Shown here one piece after another: positions 42,881 to 54,107 of a DNA stretch of 64,000 nt. Source of the DNA: Rhopalosiphum padi (lineage: Eukaryota > Arthropoda > Insecta > Hemiptera > Aphididae). Every line of letters starts with the position of its first letter. The first letter of the stretch is position 1. The notes beneath the pieces are model-generated. The model worked only from the letters and a program-made list of their open reading frames with translations. It had not been told where the DNA came from and searched no databases. The stretch lies in assembly GCF_020882245.1 (NCBI RefSeq), contig NW_026869996.1, positions 4,883,592-4,947,591 on the forward strand. Direction: 5' to 3'. Made by a program: the position numbers and the translations under genes.

Positions 42881-44270
42881 AATTTTTCCATACTAACCCC
42901 CATTAAAAATTATTAAAAACTAGAAGTTTCCTTAAAATTTAATAAAAATCCTTAAAAATAACAATAATTCCTTAACAATCCCCATAATAACCGATTTAAA
43001 TCCAACTAATAAATTAAATTTAACATTTTTTCCATAGTAAACCCCCATTATAAATTATTAAAAACTAGAAATTTCCTTAAAATTTAATAAAAATCCTTAA
43101 AAATAACAATAATTCCTTAACAATCCCCCATAATAACCGATTTAAATCCAACTAATAAATTAAATTTAACATTTTTCCATAGTAACCCCCCATTATAAAT
43201 TATTAAAAACTAGAAGTTTCCTTAAAATTTATAAAAAAAAAACCATTAATTCTTTAAAAAAACCCCATAAAAAACCAATTTAAATCCATCAAATAAATTA
43301 AATTTAACATTTTTCCTCAACAAAACCCCATAATAAATTATTAAAAACCAGAAATTTCCTTAAAATTTATTAAAAAAACCTATATTTCATCAAAAACCCC
43401 ATAAAAACCAATTTAAATCCATTAAATAAATTAAATTTAACATTTTTCCATACTAACCCCCCATTATAAATTATTAAAAACTAGAAGTTTCCTTAAAATT
43501 TAATAAAAATCCTTAAAAATAACATAATTTCTTAACAATCCCCCATAATAACCAATTTAAATCCATCAAATAAATTAAATTTAACATTTTTCCTCAACAA
43601 ACCCCCATAATAAATTATTAAAAACCATAAATTTCCTTAAAATTTATTCAAAAAAACCATTAATTCATCAAAAAAACCCCCATAAAAACCAATTTAAATC
43701 CATCAAATAAATTAAATTTAAACATTTTTCCTCAACAAAACCCCATAATAAATTATTAAAAACCAGAAATTTCCTTAAAATTTATTAAAAAAAACCTATA
43801 TTTCATCAAAAACCCCATAAAAACCAATTTAAATCCATTAAATAAATTAAATTTAACATTTTTCCATACTAACCCCCATTATAAATTATTAAAAACTAGA
43901 AGTTTCCTTAAAATTTAATAAAAATCCTTAAAAATAACAATAATTTCTTAACAATCCCCCATAATAACCAATTTAAATCCATCAAATAAATTAAATTTAA
44001 CATTTTTCCTCAACAAACCCCCATAATAAATTATTAAAAACCATAAATTTCCTTAAAATTTATTCAAAAAACCATTAATTCATCAAAAAACCCCATAAAA
44101 ACCAATTTAAAATCCATCAAATAAATTAAATTTAACATTTTTCCTCAACAAAACCCCATAATAAATTATTAAAAACCAGAAATTTCCTTAAAATTTATTA
44201 AAAAAACCATTATTTCATCAAAAAAAACCCCATAAAAACCAATTTAAATCCATCAAATAAATTAAATTTA
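42881..44270 (+). repeat. HOR-B 10-mer (1390 bp), no MITE
   Basis: Order j-h*-h-a-b-c-a-b-c-a. The h*-to-h junction holds a single uninterrupted TTAA at 43166-43169, the exact place occupied by the MITE in other units. Slightly longer than the other 10-mers because of extra bases in A and C runs. Confidence 0.85.
43166..43169 (+). other. Empty MITE target site
   Basis: One TTAA within TTAAATTTAA followed by CATTTTTCCATAG: the unoccupied counterpart of the filled sites. Filled copies show the same left flank, TTAA, element, TTAA and right flank, which supports duplication of exactly four bases on insertion. Confidence 0.8.
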
Positions 44271-46917
44271 AATTTTTCCATACTAACCCCCATTAAAAAT
44301 TATTAAAAACTAGAAGTTTCCTTAAAATTTAATAAAAATCCTTAAAAATAACAATAATTCCTTAACAATCCCCCATAATAACCGATTTAAAATCCAACTA
44401 ATAAATTAAATTTAACATTTTTCCATAGTAACCCCCATTATAAATTATTAAAAACTAGAAATTTCCTTAAAATTTAATAAAAATCCTTAAAAATAACAAT
44501 AATTCCTTAACAATCCCCCATAATAACCGATTTAAATCCAACTAATAAATTAAATTTAACCCGTCGTTGGTGACGCTAATATTTTTACACCGTTATTGTC
44601 GTGTTAGCGTTTCACTCACCTATTAAAATACACGTGTGAGCATACAGATATACGATGTTTCAATATTAGACTGCTATAGTATAATTATATAATAAGATAA
44701 TAATAAAATAACAAGATAATAAACCGAAAATAAAAACAGTATAATTATAAAATATACGGTAAGGCGATCAGTGACGGGCGAGTACAACACTAACTACACG
44801 GTATTATTACGTATACGGCAACATTGGACTCCGATAAATTTGTAAGTTTATTTATAACTTTTAATGTTTTTCCGTAATCATTTTCGTAAATAACTCAAGG
44901 GAGCATTTATATAATATTATCAAAATCCAATAATATTTAAACCAGTGGTTCTTAAAATGGCAATTGTGTGAGCGAAATGCTCATAGCGTCACCAACGACG
45001 GGTTAACATTTTTCCATAGTAACCCCCATTATAAATTATTAAAAACTAGAAGTTTCCTTAAAATTTATAAAAAAAACCATTAATTCTTTAAAAAACCCCA
45101 TAAAAACCAATTTAAATCCATCAAATAAATTAAATTTAACATTTTTCCTCAACAAAACCCCATAATAAATTGTTTAAAAACCAGAAATTTCCTTAAAATT
45201 TATTAAAAAAACCTATATTTCATCAAAAACCCCATAAAAACCAATTTAATCCATTAAATAAATTAAATTTAACATTTTTCCATACTAACCCCCATTATAA
45301 ATTATTAAAAACTAGAAGTTTCCTTAAAATTTAATAAAAATCCTTAAAAATAACAATAATTTCTTAACAATCCCCCATAATAACCAATTTAAATCCATCA
45401 AATAAATTAAATTTAACATTTTTCCTCAACAAACCCCCATAATAAATTATTAAAAACCATAAATTTCCTTAAAATTTATTCAAAAAACCATTAATTCATC
45501 AAAAAACCCCATAAAAACCAATTTAAATCCATCAAATAAATTAAATTTAACATTTTTCCTCAACAAAACCCCATAATAATTATTAAAAACCAGAAATTTC
45601 CTTAAAATTTATTAAAAAAACCTATATTTCATCAAAAACCCCATAAAAACCAATTTAAATCCATTAAATAAATTAAATTTAACATTTTTCCATACTAACC
45701 CCCATTATAAATTATTAAAAACTAGAAGTTTCCTTAAAATTTAATAAAAATCCTTAAAAATAACAATAATTTCTTAACAATCCCCCATAATAACCAATTT
45801 AAATCCATCAAATAAATTAAATTTAACATTTTTCCTCAACAAACCCCCATAATAAATTATTAAAAACCATAAGTTTCCTTAAAATTTATAAAAAAAACCA
45901 TTAATTCTTTAAAAAACCCCATAAAAACCAATTTAAATCCATCAAATAAATTAAATTTAACATTTTTCCTCAACAAAACCCCATAATAAATTATTAAAAA
46001 CCAGAAATTTCCTTAAAATTTATTAAAAAAACCTATATTTCATCAAAAACCCCATAAAAACCAATTTAAATCCATTAAATAAATTAAATTTAACATTTTT
46101 CCATACTAACCCCCATTATAAATTATTAAAAACTAGAAGTTTCCTTAAAATTTAATAAAAATCCTTAAAAATAACAATAATTTCTTAACAATCCCCCATA
46201 ATAACCAATTTAAATCCATCAAATAAATTAAATTTAACATTTTTCCTCAACAAACCCCCATAATAAATTATTAAAAACCATAAATTTCCTTAAAATTTAT
46301 TCAAAAAACCATTAATTCATCAAAAAACCCCATAAAAAACCAATTTAAATCCATCAAATAAATTAAATTTAACATTTTTCCTCAACAAAACCCCATAATA
46401 AATTATTAAAAACCAGAAATTTCCTTAAATTTATTAAAAAAACCTATATTTCATCAAAAACCCCATAAAAACCAATTTAAATCCATTAAATAAATTAAAT
46501 TTAACATTTTTCCATACTAACCCCCATTATAAATTATTAAAAACTAGAAGTTTCCTTAAAATTTAATAAAAATCCTTAAAAATAACAATAATTTCTTAAC
46601 AATCCCCCATAATAACCAATTTAAATCCATCAAATAAATTAAATTTAACATTTTTCCTCAACAAACCCCCATAATAAATTATTAAAAACCATAAATTTCC
46701 TTAAAATTTATTCAAAAAACCATTAATTCATCAAAAAACCCCATAAAAACCAATTTAAAATCCATCAAATAAATTAAATTTAACATTTTTCCTCAACAAA
46801 ACCCCATAATAAATTATTAAAAACCAGAAATTTCCTTAAAATTTATTAAAAAAAACCATTATTTCATCAAAAAACCCCATAAAAACCAATTTAAATCCAT
46901 CAAATAAATTAAATTTA
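44271..46917 (+). repeat. HOR-B unit with MITE copy 2 (16-mer plus element, 2647 bp)
   Basis: Order j-h*-[MITE]-h-a-b-c-a-b-(c/h)-a-b-c-a-b-c-a. The monomer tagged near 45835 begins as c and continues with the second half of h (AAGTTTCC, then ATTCTTTAAAA). The a-b-c trimer occurs in four tandem turns, one of them altered by this hybrid. Without the element the unit is 2204 bp. Confidence 0.8.
44560..45002 (+). mobile_element. piggyBac-like MITE, copy 2 (443 bp, 11-bp deletion)
   Basis: Same element as at 40511, same orientation, same 19-bp terminal repeats, and TTAA on both sides (44556-44559, 45003-45006). It lacks 11 bases (GTACTGACAAA) present in the other three copies after GATATACGATG. 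I found no other difference from copies 3 and 4. The deletion does not touch the terminal repeats. Confidence 0.87.
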
Positions 46918-49514
46918 AATTTTTCCATACTAACCCCCATTAAAAATTATTAAAAACTAGAAGTTTCCTTAAAATTTAATAAAAATCCTTAAAAATAACA
47001 ATAATTCCTTAACAAACCCCATAATAACCGATTTAAATCCAACTAATAATTTAATTTAATATTTTTCCATAGTAACCCCCATTATAAATTATTAAAAACT
47101 AGAAGTTTCCTTAAAATTTATAAAAAAAACCATTAATTCTTTAAAAAACCCCATAAAAACCAATTTAAATCCATCAAATAAATTAAATTTAACATTTTTC
47201 CTTATCAAAACCCCATAATAAATTATTAAAAACCATAAATTTCCTTAAAATTTATTAAAAATACCATTAATTCATCAAAAAACCCCATATAAACCAATTT
47301 TAATCCATCAAATAAATTAAATTTAACATTTTTTCCTTAACAAAACCCCATAATAAATTATTAAAAACCAGAAATTTCCTTAAAATTTAAAAAAAAAAAC
47401 CATTTTTTCATCAAAAAACCCCATAAAAACCAATTTAAATCCATCAAATAAATTAAATTTAACATTTTTCCTTAACAAACCCCAATAATAAATTATTAAA
47501 AACCATAAATTTCCTTAAAATTTATTCAAAAAACCATTAATTCATCAAAAAACCCCATAAAAACCAATTTAAATCCATCAAATAAATTAAATTTAACATT
47601 TTTCCTTAACAAAACCCCATAATAAATTTATTAAAAACCAGAAATTTCCTTAAAATTTATTAAAAAAACCATTATTTCATCAAAAAACCCCATAAAAACC
47701 AATTTAAATCCATCAAATAAATTAAATTTAACATTTTTCAATACTAACCCCCATTATAAATTATTAAAAACTAGAAGTTTCCTTAAAATTTATTCAAAAA
47801 ACCATTAATTCATCAAAAAACCCCATAAAAACCAATTTAAATCCATCAAATAAATTAAATTTAACATTTTTCAATACTAACCCCTATTATAAATTATTAA
47901 AAACTAGAAGTTTTCCTTAAAATTTAATAAAAATCCTTTAAAATAACAATAATTTCTTAACAATCCCCCATAATAACCAATTTAAATCCATCAAATAAAT
48001 TAAATTTAACATTTTTCCTCAACAAACCCCCATAATAAATTATTAAAAACCATAAATTTCCTTAAAATTTATTCAAAAAACCATTAATTCATCAAAAAAA
48101 CCCCATAAAAACCAATTTAAATCCATCAAATAAATTAAATTTAACATTTTTCCTCAACAAAACCCCATAATAAATTATTAAAAACCAGAAATTTCCTTAA
48201 AATTTATTAAAAAAACCTATATTTCATCAAAAACCCCATAAAAACCAATTTAAATCCATTAAATAAATTAAATTTAACATTTTTTCCATACTAACCCCCA
48301 TTATAAATTATTAAAAACTAGAAGTTTCCTTAAAATTTAATAAAAATCCTTAAAAATAACAATAATTTCTTAACAATCCCCCATAATAACCAATTTAAAT
48401 CCATCAAATAAATTAAATTTAACATTTTTCCTCAACAAACCCCCATAATAAATTATTAAAAACCATAAATTTCCTTAAAATTTATTCAAAAAACCATTAA
48501 TTCATCAAAAAACCCCATAAAAACCAATTTAAATCCATCAAATAAATTAAATTTAACATTTTTCCTCAACAAAACCCCATAATAAATTATTAAAAACCAG
48601 AAATTTCCTTAAAATTTATTAAAAAAACCATTATTTCATCAAAAAACCCCATAAAAACCAATTTAAATCCATCAAATAAATTAAATTTAACATTTTTCAA
48701 TACTAACCCCTATTATAAATAATTAAAAACTAGAAGTTTTCCTTAAAATTTAATAAAAATCCTTTAAAATAACAATAATTTCTTAACAATCCCCCATAAT
48801 AACCAATTTAAATCCATCAAATAAATTAAATTTAACATTTTTCCATAGTAACCCCCATTATAAATTATTAAAAACTAGAAGTTTCCTTAAAATTTATAAA
48901 AAAAACCATTAATTCTTTAAAAAACCCCATAAAAACCAATTTAAATCCATCAAATAAATTAAATTTAACATTTTTCCTCAACAAAACCCCATAATAAATT
49001 ATTAAAAACCAGAAATTTCCTTAAAATTTATTAAAAAAACCTATATTTCATCAAAAACCCCATAAAAAACCAATTTAAATCCATTAAATAAATTAAATTT
49101 AACATTTTTCCATACTAACCCCCATTATAAATTATTAAAAACTAGAAGTTTCCTTAAAATTTAATAAAAATCCTTAAAAATAACAATAATTTCTTAACAA
49201 TCCCCCATAATAACCAATTTAAATCCATCAAATAAATTAAATTTAACATTTTTCCTCAACAAACCCCCATAATAAATTATTAAAAACCATAAATTTCCTT
49301 AAAATTTATTCAAAAAACCATTAATTCATCAAAAAACCCCATAAAAACCAATTTAAATCCATCAAATAAATTAAATTTAACATTTTTCCTCAACAAAACC
49401 CCATAATAAATTATTAAAAACCAGAAATTTCCTTAAAATTTATTAAAAAAACCATTATTTCATCAAAAAACCCCATAAAAACCAATTTTAAATCCATCAA
49501 ATAAATTAAATTTA
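46918..49514 (+). repeat. HOR-B long unit (19-mer, 2597 bp), no MITE
   Basis: Order j-h-d-e-f-e-g-g-c-a-b-c-a-g-h-a-b-c-a. It opens with the same j-h-d-e-f-e-g run as the units at 38182 and 58271. The second and third g monomers have CCCCTATT in place of CCCCCATT. The left junction of h is altered (TTTAATATTTTTCC near 47053), so the MITE target context is damaged there. Confidence 0.77.
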
Positions 49515-50898
49515 AATTTTTCCATACTAACCCCCATTAAAAAATTATTAAAAACTAGAAGTTTCCTTAAAAATTTAATAAAAATCCTTAAAAATAACAA
49601 TAATTCCTTAACAATCCCCCATAATAACCGATTTAAATCCAACTAATAAATTAAATTTAACATTTTTCCATAGTAACCCCCATTATAAATTATTAAAAAC
49701 TAGAAATTTCCTTAAAATTTAATAAAAATCCTTAAAAATAACAATAATTCCTTAACAATCCCCCATAATAACCGATTTAAATCCAACTAATAAATTAAAT
49801 TTAACATTTTTCCATAGTAACCCCCATTATAAATTATTAAAAACTAGAAGTTTCCTTAAAATTTATAAAAAAAAACCATTAATTCTTTAAAAAACCCCAT
49901 AAAAACCAATTTAAATCCATCAAATAAATTAAATTTAACATTTTTCCTCAACAAAACCCCATAATAAATTATTAAAAACCAGAAATTTCCTTAAATTTAT
50001 TAAAAAAAACCTATATTTCATCAAAAACCCCATAAAAACCAATTTAAATCCATTAAATAAATTAAATTTAACATTTTTCCATACTAACCCCCATTATAAA
50101 TTATTAAAAACTAGAAGGTTTCCTTAAAATTTAATAAAAAATCCTTAAAAATAACAATAATTTCTTAACAATCCCCCATAATAACCAATTTAAATCCATC
50201 AAATAAATTAAATTTAACATTTTTCCTCAACAAACCCCCATAATAAATTATTAAAAACCATAAATTTCCTTAAAATTTATTCAAAAAACCATTAATTCAT
50301 CAAAAAACCCCATAAAAAACCAATTTAAATCCATCAAATAAATTAAATTTAACATTTTTCCTCAACAAAACCCCATAATAAATTATTAAAAACCAGAAAT
50401 TTCCTTAAAATTTATTAAAAAAACCTATATTTCATCAAAAACCCCATAAAAACCAATTTAAATCCATTAAATAAATTAAATTTAACATTTTTTCCATACT
50501 AACCCCCATTATAAATTATTAAAAACTAGAAGTTTCCTTAAAATTTAATAAAAATCCTTAAAAATAACAATAATTTCTTAACAATCCCCCATAATAACCA
50601 ATTTAAATCCATCAAATAAATTAAATTTAACATTTTTCCTCAACAAACCCCCATAATAAATTATTAAAAACCATAAATTTCCTTAAAATTTATTCAAAAA
50701 ACCATTAATTCATCAAAAAACCCCATAAAAACCAATTTAAAATCCATCAAATAAATTAAATTTAACATTTTTCCTCAACAAAACCCCATAATAAATTATT
50801 AAAAACCAGAAATTTCCTTAAAATTTATTAAAAAAACCATTATTTCATCAAAAAACCCCATAAAAACCAATTTAAATCCATCAAATAAATTAAATTTA
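49515..50898 (+). repeat. HOR-B 10-mer (1384 bp), no MITE
   Basis: Order j-h*-h-a-b-c-a-b-c-a, same as at 42881, 56892 and 60450. Confidence 0.85.
49801..49804 (+). other. Empty MITE target site
   Basis: Single TTAA at the h*-to-h junction, with the same flanks as the filled sites. Confidence 0.8.
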
Positions 50899-51726
50899 AA
50901 TTTTTCCATACTAACCCCCATTAAAAATTATTAAAAACTAGAAGTTTCCTTAAAAATTTAATAAAAATCCTTAAAAATAACAATAATTTCTTAACAATCC
51001 CCCATAATAACCAATTTAAATCCATCAAATAAATTAAATTTAACATTTTTCCTCAACAAACCCCCATAATAAATTATTAAAAAACCATAAATTTCCTTAA
51101 AATTTATTCAAAAAACCATTAATTCATCAAAAAAACCCCATAAAAACCAATTTAAATCCATCAAATAAATTAAATTTAACATTTTTCCTCAACAAAACCC
51201 CATAATAAATTATTAAAAACCAGAAATTTCCTTAAAATTTATTAAAAAAACCTATATTTCATCAAAAACCCCAATAAAAACCAATTTAAATCCATTAAAT
51301 AAATTAAATTTAACATTTTTCCATACTAACCCCCATTATAAATTATTAAAAACTAGAAGTTTCCTTAAAATTTAATAAAAATCCTTAAAAATAACAATAA
51401 TTTCTTAACAATCCCCCATAATAACCAATTTAAATCCATCAAATAAATTAAATTTAACATTTTTTCCTCAACAAACCCCCATAATAAATTATTAAAAACC
51501 ATAAATTTCCTTAAAATTTATTCAAAAAACCATTAATTCATCAAAAAACCCCATAAAAACCAATTTAAATCCATCAAATAAATTAAATTTAACATTTTTC
51601 CTCAACAAAACCCCATAATAAATTATTAAAAACCAGAAATTTCCTTAAAATTTATTAAAAAAACCATTATTTCATCAAAAAAACCCCATAAAAACCAATT
51701 TAAATCCATCAAATAAATTAAATTTA
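50899..51726 (+). repeat. HOR-B short unit (6-mer, 828 bp)
   Basis: Order j-c-a-b-c-a. This j has the second half normally found after b (AATTTCTTAAC, then CCAATTTAAATCC), so it is a j/b hybrid that skips h*, h and one a-b pair. The same hybrid occurs at 61831. Confidence 0.8.
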
Positions 51727-52683
51727 AATTTTTCCATACTAACCCCCATTAAAAATTATTAAAAACTAGAAGTTTCCTTAAAATTTAATAAAAATCCTTA
51801 AAAATAACAATAATTCCTTAACAAACCCCATAATAACCGATTTAAATCCAACTAATAAATTAAATTTAACATTTTTCCATAGTAACCCCCATTATAAATT
51901 ATTAAAAACTAGAAGTTTCCTTAAAATTTATAAAAAAAACCATTAATTCTTTAAAAAACCCCATAAAAACCAATTTAAATCCATCAAATAAATTAAATTT
52001 AACATTTTTCAATACTAACCCCCATTATAAATTATTAAAAACTAGAAGTTTCCTTAAAATTTATTCAAAAAACCATTAATTCATCAAAAAACCCCATAAA
52101 AACCAATTTAAATCCATCAAATAAATTAAATTTAACATTTTTCCTCAACAAAACCCCATAATAAATTATTAAAAACCAGAAATTTCCTTAAAATTTATTA
52201 AAAAAAACCATTATTTCATCAAAAAACCCCATAAAAACCAATTTAAATCCATCAAATAAATTAAATTTAACATTTTTCAATACTAACCCCTATTATAAAT
52301 TATTAAAAACTAGAAGTTTTCCTTAAAATTTAATAAAAATCCTTAAAAATAACAATAATTTCTTAACAATCCCCCATAATAACCAATTTAAATCCATCAA
52401 ATAAATTAAATTTAACATTTTTCCATAGTAACCCCCATTATAAAATTATTAAAAACTAGAAGTTTCCTTAAAATTTATAAAAAAAAACCATTAATTCTTT
52501 AAAAAACCCCATAAAAACCAATTTAAATCCATCAAATAAATTAAATTTAACATTTTTCCTCAACAAAACCCCATAATAAATTATTAAAAACCAGAAATTT
52601 CCTTAAAATTTATTAAAAAAACCATTATTTCATCAAAAAACCCCATAAAAACCAATTTAAATCCATCAAATAAATTAAATTTA
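51727..52683 (+). repeat. HOR-B variant unit (7-mer, 957 bp)
   Basis: Order j-h-g-a-g-h-a. It lacks the a-b-c trimer and carries two g monomers, one with CCCCTATT. Confidence 0.77.
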
Positions 52684-54107
52684 AATTTTTCCATACTAAC
52701 CCCCATTAAAAATTATTAAAAACTAGAAGTTTCCTTAAAATTTAATAAAAATCCTTAAAAATAACAATAATTCCTTAACAATCCCCCATAATAACCGATT
52801 TAAATCCAACTAATAAATTAAATTTAACATTTTTCCATAGTAACCCCCATTATAAATTATTAAAAACTAGAAATTTCCTTAAAATTTAATAAAAATCCTT
52901 AAAAATAACAATAATTCCTTAACAATCCCCCATAATAACCGATTTAAATCCAACTAATAAATTAAATTTAACCCGTCGTTGGTGACGCTAATATTTTTAC
53001 ACCGTTATTGTCGTGTTAGCGTTTCACTCACCTATTAAAATACACGTGTGAGCATACAGATATACGATGGTACTGACAAATTTCAATATTAGACTGCTAT
53101 AGTATAATTATATAATAAGATAATAATAAAATAACAAGATAATAAACCGAAAATAAAAACAGTATAATTATAAAATATACGGTAAGGCGATCAGTGACGG
53201 GCGAGTACAACACTAACTACACGGTATTATTACGTATACGGCAACATTGGACTCCGATAAATTTGTAAGTTTATTTATAACTTTTAATGTTTTTCCGTAA
53301 TCATTTTCGTAAATAACTCAAGGGAGCATTTATATAATATTATCAAAATCCAATAATATTTAAACCAGTGGTTCTTAAAATGGCAATTGTGTGAGCGAAA
53401 TGCTCATAGCGTCACCAACGACGGGTTAACATTTTTCCATAGTAACCCCCATTATAAATTATTAAAAACTAGAAGTTTCCTTAAAATTTATAAAAAAAAC
53501 CATTAATTCTTTAAAAAACCCCATAAAAACCAATTTAAATCCATCAAATAAATTAAATTTAACATTTTTCCTCAACAAAACCCCATAATAAATTGTTAAA
53601 AACCAGAAATTTCCTTAAAATTTATTAAAAAAACCTATATTTCATCAAAAACCCCATAAAAACCAATTTAAATCCATTAAATAAATTAAATTTAACATTT
53701 TTCCATACTAACCCCCATTATAAATTATTAAAAACTAGAAGTTTCCTTAAAATTTAATAAAAATCCTTAAAAATAACAATAATTTCTTAACAATCCCCCA
53801 TAATAACCAATTTAAATCCATCAAATAAATTAAATTTAACATTTTTCCTCAACAAACCCCCATAATAAATTATTAAAAACCATAAATTTCCTTAAAATTT
53901 ATTCAAAAAACCATTAATTCATCAAAAAACCCCATAAAAACCAATTTAAATCCATCAAATAAATTAAATTTAACATTTTTCCTCAACAAAACCCCATAAT
54001 AAATTATTAAAAACCAGAAATTTCCTTAAAATTTATTAAAAAAAACCATTATTTCATCAAAAAACCCCATAAAAACCAATTTAAATCCATCAAATAAATT
54101 AAATTTA
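52684..54107 (+). repeat. HOR-B unit with MITE copy 3 (7-mer plus element, 1424 bp)
   Basis: Order j-h*-[MITE]-h-a-b-c-a. The next j lies 1424 bp further on, exactly the spacing between MITE copies 3 and 4, so this is one turn of a tandemly repeated MITE-bearing unit. Without the element it is 970 bp. Confidence 0.85.
52972..53425 (+). mobile_element. piggyBac-like MITE, copy 3 (454 bp)
   Basis: Full-length element, with TTAA at 52968-52971 and 53426-53429. By eye it is identical to copy 4. The j tag lies 288 bp upstream. The downstream a monomer carries AATTGTT (G at 53595), as it does after copies 1 and 2. Confidence 0.88.
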
